Origin: an uncultured Erythrobacter sp.
GTDB taxonomy: Bacteria > Pseudomonadota > Alphaproteobacteria > Sphingomonadales > Sphingomonadaceae
Reading direction: 5' to 3'
DNA length: 64,000 bases
Assembly: GCA_937899785.1 (NCBI GenBank)
Contig: CALCCG010000002.1
Span: 1 to 64,000 of the forward strand
Position numbers and translations under genes: made by a program. This document shows, piece after piece, positions 38,960 through 48,983 of this stretch. Every line of letters starts with the position of its first letter. Position 1 is the first letter of the stretch. The notes below the pieces were generated by a model. That model was given only the letters and a program-made list of their open reading frames with translations. It did no database searches and was not told the origin of the DNA.

Positions 38960-39376
38960 ATGAATCGTCCCCCGTTCCACCTGGCTTTTCCGGTTGATGA
39001 TTTGGCCGCCGCGCGGCGCTTTTACGGCGATGCGCTTGGTTGTGCGGAGGGCCGTTCGTCGCAGGAGTGGATCGATTTCGACTTTCACGGACATCAGATA
39101 GTCGCCCACCTTTCGCCCGACGCTGGCGATCGCAGCAGCAACGCGGTTGACGGCCACAATGTGCCGGTCCCGCATTTTGGCCTTGTGCTTGACATGGAGG
39201 CGTGGCGGGCCCTCGCCGAGCGCCTTCGGGAGGTCGGGACGAAGTTCGTGATCGAACCAACCGTTCGCTTCAAGGGAGAGCCCGGCGAACAGGCAACCAT
39301 GTTCCTGCGCGATCCAGCGGGCAACGCGCTTGAATTCAAGGCCTTTGCGGATCCGGCAAGGCTGTTCGCAAAGTAG
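38960..39376 (+). CDS. VOC family (glyoxalase/bleomycin resistance-like) protein
   Basis: [26 protein letters not shown]...[15 protein letters not shown]. Confidence 0.9.
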   Translation: MNRPPFHLAFPVDDLAAARRFYGDALGCAEGRSSQEWIDFDFHGHQIVAHLSPDAGDRSSNAVDGHNVPVPHFGLVLDMEAWRALAERLREVGTKFVIEPTVRFKGEPGEQATMFLRDPAGNALEFKAFADPARLFAK

Positions 39377-39459
39377 AGTTCGTCCGTCGGGCGGGTTTAC
39401 GCCGTCTATCCCCGGCGATACCCTTGTCTTTGTCGCCCAACACCACGAGGAAGCACCCG

Positions 39460-39903
39460 ATGAAGGTTCTCAAGTCCGTTTTTTTCGTCATTCTCTTTCT
39501 CGGCGTGCTCGGCTTTGGGGGCTTTATCTATCTCGGCCAGTAGTCGAAAAATGGCCAAGCGCCCGGCCTTAGCCAAGGGCAATTGGCGCCGTGCCCGTCC
39601 TCGCCAAACTGCGTGTCGAGCGAAGCCGGAACCGAGCCTGAGAAACGCGTGGAACCCTTACCGCCCGGGGTTTGGGACAAGATCAGCGCCACCATCAACG
39701 ACATGGGCGGAACACTCACGGTAACCGGCGATGACTACATCGCAGCCGAGTTCACTTCGGCGACGTTCGGCTTCGTCGATGACATCGAGTTTCGGCGAGC
39801 CGAAGACGCGGTGCATGTGCGTTCGGGTTCTCGCGTTGGATATTCTGATGCGGGGGTCAACGCCGCCAGGGTCGACGAGTTGAGAGCAAAGTTGGCGAAT
39901 TGA
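39460..39903 (+). pseudogene. DUF1499 family protein interrupted by an in-frame TAG at codon 28 (TM segment / stop / DUF1499 domain)
   Basis: MKVLKSVFFVILFLGVLGFGGFIYLGQ*SKNGQAPGLSQGQLAPCPSSPNCVSSEAGTEPEKRVEPL... in a single frame; RBS gaggaag upstream of ATG 39460. Confidence 0.75.
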
Positions 39904-39924
39904 CCGGGCGATCAGGCGTCCGCG

Positions 39925-40602
39925 TCAACCCCAATCATCGCCCAAGGCGTCGGCCACGACAGCGGCTCTGAGCGCGGCGATCCCCATCCCTTTCTCGCTG
40001 CTGGTGAGGTGCAGTTCGGGAAAGGCGGCGGGGTGCTTGCGCGCCTCATCGGCGACCGAGTTGGCGACGCGGTCAAGGTCGCTCGCCTTGATCTTGTCCG
40101 TCTTGGTCAGGACAATGCGATAGCCCACCGCAGCCTCGTCGAGCATTTTCATCATTTCGCGGTCGACATCCTTCAGGCCATGGCGGCTGTCGATCAGCAC
40201 CAGATTGCGCGCCAGAACTTGGCGGCCGCGCAAATAGCTCTTCACAAGATTTTTCCAGCGCTCAACGACCTTCACCGGAGCCTTGGCAAACCCGTAGCCG
40301 GGCATATCGACCAGCCGGAAGCTGGTCGGATCACCAACTTCAAAAAAGTTCAGCTCCTGCGTGCGGCCCGGCGTGACCGACGCGCGCGCAATAGACTTGC
40401 GCCCGGTGAGCGCGTTCAGAAGGCTCGACTTGCCGACGTTTGAGCGCCCAGCAAAGGCGATCTCGGGAACGGTCGGCTCAGGCAAAAACTTGAGCTGCGG
40501 CGCGGATAGCAGGAAATCGACCCGGCCTGACAACAGGCGCGCGGCGGCCGTCTCGCGGAGCTCTTGCGCGCGCTCTTCTTCCGGGGAGACGCTGAGGGTC
40601 AA
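39925..40602 (-). CDS. engB: Ribosome biogenesis GTPase YihA/YsxC/EngB
   Basis: PEIAFAGRSNVGKSSLLNALTGRKSIARASVTPGRTQELNFF; VDMPGYGFAKAP. Confidence 0.97.
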   Translation of the reverse strand: MTLSVSPEEERAQELRETAAARLLSGRVDFLLSAPQLKFLPEPTVPEIAFAGRSNVGKSSLLNALTGRKSIARASVTPGRTQELNFFEVGDPTSFRLVDMPGYGFAKAPVKVVERWKNLVKSYLRGRQVLARNLVLIDSRHGLKDVDREMMKMLDEAAVGYRIVLTKTDKIKASDLDRVANSVADEARKHPAAFPELHLTSSEKGMGIAALRAAVVADALGDDWG

Positions 40603-42398
40603 GCTTTGCTCTTCTCGGCCTTTTCGCGCTCGGCCTTCTGAGCCATTTCAGCCTTGTCCTTTTCCGCTTGAGCGCGAAGCTGCGGGTGCTTGGAATAGAG
40701 GTACTTTTGCTGGGCGAGTGTGAGGACATTCGAAGTCACCCAGTAGAGCAGCAGCCCGGCCGCGAAAGGGGCCATCACGAACATCAAGAACCACGGCATC
40801 AGGTTGAAGATCTGCTGCTGCATCGGATCCATTGCGCTGGGGTTCAGCTTGAAGGTCAGCCACATCGTGATGCCCAACAGGATCGCCAGCACGCCAATGC
40901 CGAGGAAGCCGGACACTTCGAACGGCAAGAGGCCGAAGAGGTTCAGGATTGTCGCCGGATCAGGTGCGGTGAGGTCAGAAATGTACACAAACGGCTCGTG
41001 CCGCATCTCGATCGCGAGGATCAAAACCTTATAAAGCGCGAAGAAAATTGGAATTTGGATAAGCAGCGGCAGACAGCCGGCCAGCGGGTTGACCTTCTCT
41101 TCCTTGTACAACTGCATAATCTTTTGTTGCTGGGTTTGCTTGTCGTCCTTGTAGCGCTCTTGGATCGCCTTCATCTTGGGCTGGACCGCCTTCATCTGCG
41201 CCATCGAAGCAAATTGCTTCTGCGCGATCGGGAACAGCAGCCCACGAATGACCAGAGTCATGCCAATGATCGCCACGCCAAAATTGCCGATCGCCCTGTC
41301 GAGCGTGCGCAACAGCCATAAGAGCGGCATTTCGATGATTTTGAACCAGCCCCACGAAATCGCGTTGCCGAACTGCGCGATACCCGCCTCTTCATACGTG
41401 TCGAGAACGACGCTTTCCTTCGCGCCTGCATAAAGCTGTGTGGACTGGGTGAGCGTGTCCCCCGCCGCTAGCGTTTGCGCAGGGTAGAGCACATCGGCGC
41501 GGAAGAGATCGAAGCCAAGCGATCGGAAACTCGCCGATTCAGCGCCGTCTGAAGGAACAAGGGCGCCGAGCCAATACCGCTCCGAAAAGCCTAGCCAATC
41601 GGGCGAACCGCTTGGCGACCACGTCCCCAGTTCGGCAAGTTCGTGGTAAGCGTGGGGATCGTTCAGCACTTCATCGAACACACCCACCGGCCCGGCATGG
41701 CTGAGAAACTCATCGGGTGTCGCGTTCGTCGAAGTGCGCTTGATCAACACAAAAGGCTCGATCACGGCGGCGGCCTCTTCCGCTGCGTTGGTGACGCTTT
41801 GCTCCGCAGCGATCATATAATTGTCGTCGACGCGAAACGTGATCGCGTAGGTGAGATCGCCTTCTGAACGGGTCAGCGTGACGGGCGTTGCGGGGGTCAG
41901 TGTCTCGCCATCGGCCTGCCAAACCGCGCTGGACGAGCTGCGCTTGGCGTTGGTGCGGAAGCCGAATTCGGCAAAGTATTGTCCGGGTGTGCCTTCAGGA
42001 GCAAACAGACGGACAGGCCCAGAATTCTTGTCGACCGTTTCCTTGTGGTTCTTAAGAACGATATCATCAATCCGCGCGCCAATCAGGTTGATCGAACCGG
42101 CCAGGCGCGGCGCATCGATCACCACGCGCTCAGGCGCCGCAAGCGCGGCTTTCAGGTCGGGACGAGCGGAAGTCGCCGGGCTTTCGGCCAGATCCTGCGA
42201 GGCCGAGCTTGCATCCGGCGTCGGCCCCGCCGTGCTGGCGCTTTCGCTCGCCGGCGTTGTCTCGCCGCCAGGGGGAGTGGTGGTGGCTTCAACCGGCGTG
42301 TCGGGCTGCGGGTAAAGGTAACCGATGCCAACATCCCAACCAAGGATCAGCAGCCCCGACAGCACGAAGGCCAGCAACAAGTTGCGCGAATTGTCCAA
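40599..42398 (-). CDS. yidC: Membrane protein insertase YidC
   Basis: MDNSRNLLLAFVLSGLLILGWDV; GNFGVAIIGMTLVIRGLLFPIAQKQFASMAQMKAVQPKMKAIQERYKDDKQ. Confidence 0.98.
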   Translation of the reverse strand: MDNSRNLLLAFVLSGLLILGWDVGIGYLYPQPDTPVEATTTPPGGETTPASESASTAGPTPDASSASQDLAESPATSARPDLKAALAAPERVVIDAPRLAGSINLIGARIDDIVLKNHKETVDKNSGPVRLFAPEGTPGQYFAEFGFRTNAKRSSSSAVWQADGETLTPATPVTLTRSEGDLTYAITFRVDDNYMIAAEQSVTNAAEEAAAVIEPFVLIKRTSTNATPDEFLSHAGPVGVFDEVLNDPHAYHELAELGTWSPSGSPDWLGFSERYWLGALVPSDGAESASFRSLGFDLFRADVLYPAQTLAAGDTLTQSTQLYAGAKESVVLDTYEEAGIAQFGNAISWGWFKIIEMPLLWLLRTLDRAIGNFGVAIIGMTLVIRGLLFPIAQKQFASMAQMKAVQPKMKAIQERYKDDKQTQQQKIMQLYKEEKVNPLAGCLPLLIQIPIFFALYKVLILAIEMRHEPFVYISDLTAPDPATILNLFGLLPFEVSGFLGIGVLAILLGITMWLTFKLNPSAMDPMQQQIFNLMPWFLMFVMAPFAAGLLLYWVTSNVLTLAQQKYLYSKHPQLRAQAEKDKAEMAQKAEREKAEKSKA

Positions 42399-42473
42399 GT
42401 CCTGAAGATCCCTGACGTGATTGGTGTTTTGGCCTCGAGGCTAGGTAGGCATTGAGGCAACGATTTCCCAGCC

Positions 42474-42683
42474 TCAAGGCACTGGATCGTGCCCATGCCC
42501 TCCCCAAGGATGACAGCGCCCTAGCCGCTTTATGGTAAGCCATCCACCCTTGAGCGCGCCATACTTCTGAAGCGCTTCGATCGAATATTCGCTGCAAGAT
42601 GGCGAATACCGGCAGGTCGGCGGCAAAAGCAGCGAAGGGCCCAACTGCCAGCCCCGAACCAAAACTATGAGAATGTACTTCAC
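42474..42683 (-). CDS. yidD: Membrane protein insertion efficiency factor YidD
   Basis: [50 protein letters not shown]. Confidence 0.96.
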   Translation of the reverse strand: MKYILIVLVRGWQLGPSLLLPPTCRYSPSCSEYSIEALQKYGALKGGWLTIKRLGRCHPWGGHGHDPVP

Positions 42684-43084
42684 TGGCTTTGCTTTCCTGC
42701 TTCGTGTTTGCCCGAAGGGTCGCGTCGCCTTGGTCGGCGACCGCGAGCCGCATCGCCCTTGCCATCCTGCGCGCGCGCCAGAGCCATGTCCAGCTCCTGC
42801 GCCATAACATCAAAAGCACGCTCAAGCCCACCCGTGCGCCCGATCAGAACATGGTCGTGATCGGCAAGGCCTCGCTCAGGCAGCGCGGCGCGCAGCAATT
42901 CGCGAAAGCGCCGCTTCATTCGGTTGCGCACCACGGCGTTCCCGATCTTCTTTGTGACCGTTACTCCAAACCGGGTCCCAAGCCCTCCATTGGGCCGCGT
43001 AAGCAGCACAAAGCCCGGCTTCGCGTTGCGCAGGCCTTTGTTGGCCGCAACGAATTCGGAACGCTTGGTAAGCACATGGATCAT
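42680..43084 (-). CDS. rnpA: Ribonuclease P protein component
   Basis: [20 protein letters not shown]...[28 protein letters not shown]. Confidence 0.95.
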   Translation of the reverse strand: MIHVLTKRSEFVAANKGLRNAKPGFVLLTRPNGGLGTRFGVTVTKKIGNAVVRNRMKRRFRELLRAALPERGLADHDHVLIGRTGGLERAFDVMAQELDMALARAQDGKGDAARGRRPRRRDPSGKHEAGKQSQ

Positions 43085-43208
43085 AGTGATGCCCGAACGC
43101 AAACGGACCCCCAATGGGAGCCCGCAAGCCCGACAGGCCGCCCGCAGCGTTGCGATCGGGAATCGCAGCTTGGGAGAATGTGGCAGCCTATGGCGGCTGC
43201 CGAGCGCA

Positions 43209-43343
43209 TTAGGCGGTCAGCTTCTTGCGACCGCGACGACGACGCGCGCGAAGGAGCTTGCGACCGCCGACGGTCGCCTTGCGCGCAAAAAAGCCGTGGC
43301 GACGCTTGCGCACGAGATTGCTGGGCTGGAAAGTCCGCTTCAT
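43209..43343 (-). CDS. rpmH: 50S ribosomal protein L34
   Basis: Reverse translation [44 protein letters not shown]; absent from the ORF track because it is short. Confidence 0.98.
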   Translation of the reverse strand: MKRTFQPSNLVRKRRHGFFARKATVGGRKLLRARRRRGRKKLTA

Positions 43344-43465
43344 TGTATCCTCAAATAGTCTGGTTCGGTTCAGCAGCTGCGCCGCAGCGCGGCTGGGCTG
43401 TTGCGCCCGACAGGTCGAACTCAGCCGCAGGCTTGCGCAACTTCGTTCACATCAGGCGCGCGCAA

Positions 43466-44413
43466 TTATGGGAAAGCGCGCTGCGAGTCAAGACAAGCGT
43501 AGCTGGCGGCGGGCACGCTCATGGCGAGCGTCATCGCACCAATATCGCCATACGCCAGACTGGGCCTTGCGCCGGAAATCGGGAGGGCAAGTAGCGCCAC
43601 TTTGGACCCCGCCGGGTCAACTGCGAACGTCTTGGGCGCAATTGACCGTGCGCGGGCCGTGTGCGGGGCGATCCATTCGCGCATCTCATCGGCGCGCAGC
43701 CATTTGGCGCTTGCGTGCGGAACCGAATTGGTCATCGCGTAGAACGCCTTGGCCCGCGCTTCGCTCATGCCCATCTCGACATAGTAATCGATGTAGATCC
43801 GGTTGGCGTAATCGTCTGGCGCAAAATCCCCGGGCTCGCGTCCATAATTGTCAAGCCATGCGTGCACCGCAAAGTGAGCGCCAGGGGCGATACTGCGCGA
43901 TGACCCAGCCAGAAATATCTCGACCGCCCCCGAACGCACCGACCCTCCTTGCGGGACATGGGTGGCAAGCCCTGCGGCGCGAATGCGGCGGCCCAATGCG
44001 AGATTGGCTATGTCGTTGGTGGTGCCAGGCGCTTCGACCATCTCAAGTATGCGAAGATTGGGGAAATCGCGCATCATGACATCGAAGTGCTGCGGGCTGG
44101 CGGTGTTGGTGGACCCGATCATGACGACGCGGGTCGCATCCACGACCAAAAACGGCCCATATTGGGCGATCGCCTCAGCCAGAACGGGCTCTTGGAAGGG
44201 AAGAGCATAGCGGGCTGTCGAGCTCTTTCGCGCAAGGGTTGTTGGGGGTTTGTAATCCTCATCCACCCGCACCCAACGCTGCGAGACCGGGTCCCATTCC
44301 TCGATCCAGCTTGTGGTGGCGACCGTGCGATGGGCGCTCGACGATTGCGCCTCGGCCGGCGCAGAAAACGCCAAGAGCGGCAAGACAAGAGCAAGAGCGG
44401 CAATCCATTGCAT
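43466..44413 (-). CDS. Secreted ClpP-fold-like periplasmic protein (resembles COG3904 type), divergent
   Basis: Signal peptide; NLRILEMVEAPGTTNDIANLALGRRIRAAGLATHVPQGGSVRSGAVEIFLAGSSRSIAPGAHFAVHAW. Confidence 0.65.
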   Translation of the reverse strand: MQWIAALALVLPLLAFSAPAEAQSSSAHRTVATTSWIEEWDPVSQRWVRVDEDYKPPTTLARKSSTARYALPFQEPVLAEAIAQYGPFLVVDATRVVMIGSTNTASPQHFDVMMRDFPNLRILEMVEAPGTTNDIANLALGRRIRAAGLATHVPQGGSVRSGAVEIFLAGSSRSIAPGAHFAVHAWLDNYGREPGDFAPDDYANRIYIDYYVEMGMSEARAKAFYAMTNSVPHASAKWLRADEMREWIAPHTARARSIAPKTFAVDPAGSKVALLALPISGARPSLAYGDIGAMTLAMSVPAASYACLDSQRAFP

Positions 44414-44579
44414 GCGGCAATATTTCGCAGCTGTCGCTAAGGATTTTACGAAGGTTTATACTTGCGAAAGGCTTGCGTAACCGCGCCTAAAGGCTCGACA
44501 AGCTTCTCTTAACTCTGCACAAACACTCGCAATACAGGGGTTTCTGGAGCCGATGCTCTGGCGGAGGGGTTGACGGGTC

Positions 44580-46076
44580 ATGGTCGCGCTGGTGAAGACG
44601 GTCGCCTATCTTGGACTCGAGGCCAAACCAGTCGAGGTTCAATGCCAGGTTGCCAGCGGTCTGCCCCGTTTCTCAATTGTGGGCCTGCCCGACAAATCGG
44701 TTAGCGAAAGCCGCGAGCGCGTCCAGGCCGCGCTTGCCGCGATGGGCCTCGCTCTGCCGCCCAAACGGATCACCATCAACCTGTCCCCGGCCGATCTTCC
44801 CAAAGACGGGTCGCATTACGACCTGCCGATCGCCCTTGCGCTGCTTGCGGCTATGGGCGTCACCGATGCGGAACAATTGGGTGACTGGCTCGCCGTGGGT
44901 GAGTTGTCGCTCGATGGACGGGTGGTGGCATCGCCGGGCGTCTTGATCGCTGCTCTTCACGCAAGTGAGGCGGAATGCGGCCTGATATGCCCCGCGGATC
45001 AGGGGTCGGAAGCCAAGTGGGCAAGCGGGGTCCCGGTCCTCGCTCCGCGCGAGCTGGGTAGCCTTTTGTCGCACCTGAAAGGCACACATGTCCTTGATGA
45101 CCCGGTTCGTGGAAGCGTTGCCGAGGCACCGCCTTCCAACGACCTCAAGCAAGTCAAGGGGCAAGAGAGCGCCAAACGGGCTTTAGAGATTGCGGCGGCT
45201 GGCGGGCACAACCTGCTCATGGTGGGTCCACCAGGATCGGGTAAGAGCCTGCTCGCCTCCTGCCTTCCCGGAATTCTGCCCGAACTTACACCGTCTGAAG
45301 CGCTTGAAGTCTCGATGGTGCAGTCGGTCGCGGGGACCTTGGAGGCCGGTCGTATCAGCCGCGCACGGCCGTTCCGCGCTCCGCATCATTCAGCCAGTAT
45401 GGCGGCGCTAACCGGTGGCGGGCTCAAAGTGCGTCCAGGTGAGGTGAGCCTCGCGCACTTGGGGGTGTTGTTCCTTGACGAGCTGCCGGAGTTCCAACGC
45501 CAGGTTCTTGATTCGCTTCGTCAACCGCTTGAGACTGGGAACGTGGACGTCGCCCGCGCCAACGCGCATGTGTCGTTTCCCGCGCAAGTGCAGCTCATCG
45601 CCGCGATGAATCCTTGCCGTTGCGGCCATGCGGGCGAAGCGGAACGCATCTGTTCGCGCCATCCGCGTTGTGTGGGCGAGTATCAAGGACGGCTCTCCGG
45701 ACCGCTCCTGGATCGGATTGATTTGCATGTCGATGTCGCGGCGGTAAGCGCCATGGACTTGGCTTTGCCACCCCCCACAGAGGACAGCGCGGCCGTCGCT
45801 TCGCGCGTAAAGAGCGCACGCGCCTTGTGCGAGGAGCGGGGACTGCGCTGCAACGCTCTTTTGCAAGGCGACCCTCTGGAACTGCATGCGGCGCCTGATG
45901 ACGAAGGCCGCGCTCTTCTTATGCAAGCCGCAGAGAAGCTGCGGCTATCCGCACGCAGCTACACCCGGATGCTAAGGGTGGCCCGCACAATTGCCGACCT
46001 TGCCGGCGCTGAACGGGTGGGCCGCGCTCACATCGGAGAGGCGCTTAGCTACCGACCGCTTGTCGGAGCGCGATAG
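44580..46076 (+). CDS. comM: YifB/ComM family Mg chelatase-like AAA ATPase
   Basis: GLPRFSIVGLPDKSVSESRERVQAAL; HNLLMVGPPGSGKSLLASCLPGILPEL; AMNPCRCGHAG. Confidence 0.97.
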   Translation: MVALVKTVAYLGLEAKPVEVQCQVASGLPRFSIVGLPDKSVSESRERVQAALAAMGLALPPKRITINLSPADLPKDGSHYDLPIALALLAAMGVTDAEQLGDWLAVGELSLDGRVVASPGVLIAALHASEAECGLICPADQGSEAKWASGVPVLAPRELGSLLSHLKGTHVLDDPVRGSVAEAPPSNDLKQVKGQESAKRALEIAAAGGHNLLMVGPPGSGKSLLASCLPGILPELTPSEALEVSMVQSVAGTLEAGRISRARPFRAPHHSASMAALTGGGLKVRPGEVSLAHLGVLFLDELPEFQRQVLDSLRQPLETGNVDVARANAHVSFPAQVQLIAAMNPCRCGHAGEAERICSRHPRCVGEYQGRLSGPLLDRIDLHVDVAAVSAMDLALPPPTEDSAAVASRVKSARALCEERGLRCNALLQGDPLELHAAPDDEGRALLMQAAEKLRLSARSYTRMLRVARTIADLAGAERVGRAHIGEALSYRPLVGAR

Positions 46077-46107
46077 CCAGCCTGAAAAGTATCGCGGATT
46101 GTAACAA

Positions 46108-47046
46108 ATGGCTTGCTGCGAAGCTGGTTCATCGCAAGGCAAGGATATCTGCTGTCATCCACTCAATGCCATCCAGACCAGACGAGTCGCTCCCGCATTG
46201 TCGCACACGCCTGCCCTTTCTACCGAAGAAACGGTGTCAGCCTATGAAGACGCATACGCCGCAGGGTATGCCGAGGGCTACGCTGAAGGATACGCTCACC
46301 ACAGCGAAAGATGGCAGGTTTTCAAACGGCGATTTGCTGGGATAGGCTTAACCGTCTTAGCCGAATTGCTTGTCATCGCTTTGCTGCTGACGCTGGGCTG
46401 GAACATCACTCAAAGCGAACCGGAGCTTCCGGTTATAACAACACTCGAAGCGCGCAACGCCTCTTCACCAGAGCCCCAAGCGCCCGAGGACAACACGCCA
46501 GACGAAGACCAGCGACAGGCCGAACCCGTCACCCAGCCGCCGGACCCACAGCCCATCGAAACGCGGGATTCCCCGCTGCAGCCGCCGCCACGGGTGCTGC
46601 CAACGCCGTTACCCGCACCGCCGCCACCTGTGCCCAGGCCGGAGCCCGCTCCACAAACGTCATCGAAACCGCCACAGGTTTACGGGCCGCCGGATACAGG
46701 GCCTTCGTCCTATTCCAACGACAGCCAACGCGTCGGGACCGCTCCCAATGGCGAACCCATGTACGCTGCGCGCTGGTATCGCGAGCCCACGCGGCAGGAA
46801 CTGGCGGGCTATCTCTCAACCGCAACCGGGCCAGGGAGCGCGCTGATCGTGTGCAAAACAGTGCCCGGCTTTTATGTCGAAGATTGCCAATTGCTGGGCG
46901 AGAGCCCGCAGGGGTCGCAAATGGGGCGCGCCGTCTTGGCCGCGGCCTGGCAGTTCCGCGTGCGCCCGGCCATCGTAGGCGGTCAATCGCAGTTTGGATC
47001 CTGGGTGCGTATACGAATCGATTACACCCGCACTGGTGGGCGTTGA
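46108..47046 (+). CDS. TonB-like protein: cytoplasmic Tyr/Gly repeat, single TM, Pro-rich linker, C-terminal domain
   Basis: AYAAGYAEGYAEGYAHH, TM LTVLAELLVIALLLTLGW, PPPRVLPTPLPAPPPPVPRPEPAP, C-term AVLAAAWQFRVRPAIVGGQ; a GTG start at 46231 also possible. Confidence 0.75.
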   Translation: MACCEAGSSQGKDICCHPLNAIQTRRVAPALSHTPALSTEETVSAYEDAYAAGYAEGYAEGYAHHSERWQVFKRRFAGIGLTVLAELLVIALLLTLGWNITQSEPELPVITTLEARNASSPEPQAPEDNTPDEDQRQAEPVTQPPDPQPIETRDSPLQPPPRVLPTPLPAPPPPVPRPEPAPQTSSKPPQVYGPPDTGPSSYSNDSQRVGTAPNGEPMYAARWYREPTRQELAGYLSTATGPGSALIVCKTVPGFYVEDCQLLGESPQGSQMGRAVLAAAWQFRVRPAIVGGQSQFGSWVRIRIDYTRTGGR

Positions 47047-47050
47047 CTCG

Positions 47051-48913
47051 TCAGCTATGGCCTCTGACGACCGCGACGAAGTCGTCGCCATAGGTCTCGA
47101 GCTTTTTGACGCCGATGCCCGGCACGTGCGCCAGATCCTCGCGACTGGCGGGGCGCGCGGACGCAATCTCGCGCAGAACGCTGTCGTGGAATATGATGTA
47201 AGCTGGGATCCCTTGTGTGCGGGCGAGCTCGGTGCGTTTGGCGCGCAAGGCTTCGAACAGCGGATCACCAACGGGGTTGCTCATCGCTCTGTTGCGTTGG
47301 CGGCCTTTCTTCGTCTTTGGACGCTCAGCGATCGTCACAGTTCGCTCACCTTTGAGAACGGGCCGCGCTTCCGGCCCGAGAGCCAGGCCGCCATGCTCGT
47401 TGGTCACCAGCATGTCCTGCGCCATCGCCGCGCGCATGACCGATCGCAACAGCGGCGCTTCGTCGCTCGTCAAGATACCAAACACGCTCAGCGCGTTGTG
47501 TCCGCGCTGACGCACCCGGTCATCCTCTTGGCCCAGCAGGACCTTTTCGATATGGCCGATGCCAAAGCTTTGCCCGGTGCGATACACAGCGGAGAGCAGC
47601 TTTTGCGCGATCTGCGTTGCCTCAAAGAGCTTGGGCGGATCCAGACAGATGTCGCAATTGCCGCAAGCCTTGGGTGGGTCTTCGCCGAAATGCCGCAACA
47701 AGATGGCCCGGCGGCAGGTTGACGCCTCGACCAACCCGGCCAGCGCGTTGAGCCGCGCGCGTTCGCTGACAAGGCGCGCGTCCTCGACCTGGCCTAACCA
47801 CTGCCGCGCTTTGGCAAAGTCGGTCGCGCTCCAAAACAGCCGCGCTTCCGCCGGGTCTCCGTCACGGCCGGCGCGGCCCGTTTCCTGGTAGTAGGCTTCG
47901 ATCGATTTGGGCAAAACGGCGTGAACCACAAACCGCACGTCGGGCTTATCGATGCCCATGCCGAAAGCGATGGTTGCGACCATCACCATGTCTTCAGACG
48001 CTACGAATTGTGACTGCACTGCGGCGCGCTGCTCGGGAAGAAGGCCCGCGTGATACACTCCAACCGTGCGCCCGGTTGCACCGAGCTTTTCAGCCAGTTG
48101 CTCGCACCCTTTGCGGCTGCCAGCGTAAACGATCCCCGCGCCAGGGGTGCGGCTTACGAAGTCAGCGAGCTGGCGCGCGCCGCCTTCGCGCGGAGCGATG
48201 GTGTAGCGAATGTTGGGTCGGTCAAACCCGGCAACGACCAACCCTTCGTCGGGAAGGCCAAGCTGGCGCAAGATGTCGACGCGCGTCGATTTGTCAGCGG
48301 TCGCGGTGAGCGCAAGGCGCGGCACAGCGGGAAACTCATCCAGAAGCGCGCGAAGCTTGCGATAGTCCGGGCGAAAATCATGCCCCCATTCCGACACGCA
48401 ATGCGCCTCATCAATCGCGAATAGGGAAATGTCCGCTTGCCCCAGCAAAGCCCGAAATGCGGTGGTTGTCGCTCTCTCAGGCGCAACATACAAAAGGTCC
48501 AGCTCGCCATCGCGAAAGGCCTGAGCCGTCTCTGTGTTGTGTGCGTCAGCGCTCGTCATGGAGGCCGCCCGAATTCCGACCGCGCGCGCAGAGCGGATCT
48601 GGTCGTGCATCAGCGCGATCAGCGGCGAGACGACAATGGCGGTGCCCGGTCGGAGGAGCGCGGGCAGTTGATAGCACAGCGATTTGCCCGCCCCTGTTGG
48701 CATCAGCGCCAATGTGTGCTCGCCGCTCAGGACCCGCGCGATCACCGCCTCCTGAGAGCCTCTAAAACCGGGAAACCCAAAGGTTGCGCGCAAGATCTCG
48801 CGCGCGTCGTCAAGCAACGGCGCAGAGTTGGCGCTTGCAGAGGCTTGGGATGAAAGGGGCCGGGCTGAAAACCGCATCACCCCGAACAGGCCAGCCAAGG
48901 CGGCAGAGGTCAA
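47051..48913 (-). CDS. recQ: ATP-dependent DNA helicase RecQ
   Basis: FGFPGFRGSQEAVIARVLSGEHTLALMPTGAGKSLCYQLPAL; DEAHCVSEWGHDFRPDYRKL; HRDC at C-terminus. Confidence 0.97.
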   Translation of the reverse strand: MTSAALAGLFGVMRFSARPLSSQASASANSAPLLDDAREILRATFGFPGFRGSQEAVIARVLSGEHTLALMPTGAGKSLCYQLPALLRPGTAIVVSPLIALMHDQIRSARAVGIRAASMTSADAHNTETAQAFRDGELDLLYVAPERATTTAFRALLGQADISLFAIDEAHCVSEWGHDFRPDYRKLRALLDEFPAVPRLALTATADKSTRVDILRQLGLPDEGLVVAGFDRPNIRYTIAPREGGARQLADFVSRTPGAGIVYAGSRKGCEQLAEKLGATGRTVGVYHAGLLPEQRAAVQSQFVASEDMVMVATIAFGMGIDKPDVRFVVHAVLPKSIEAYYQETGRAGRDGDPAEARLFWSATDFAKARQWLGQVEDARLVSERARLNALAGLVEASTCRRAILLRHFGEDPPKACGNCDICLDPPKLFEATQIAQKLLSAVYRTGQSFGIGHIEKVLLGQEDDRVRQRGHNALSVFGILTSDEAPLLRSVMRAAMAQDMLVTNEHGGLALGPEARPVLKGERTVTIAERPKTKKGRQRNRAMSNPVGDPLFEALRAKRTELARTQGIPAYIIFHDSVLREIASARPASREDLAHVPGIGVKKLETYGDDFVAVVRGHS

Positions 48914-48983
48914 GGGCGGTGCGCGTCAAGTCCCAAGTTTTGCGCCGCAGCGTCGCCCGGTGCGCTCAGTGACACCGAAAGGA

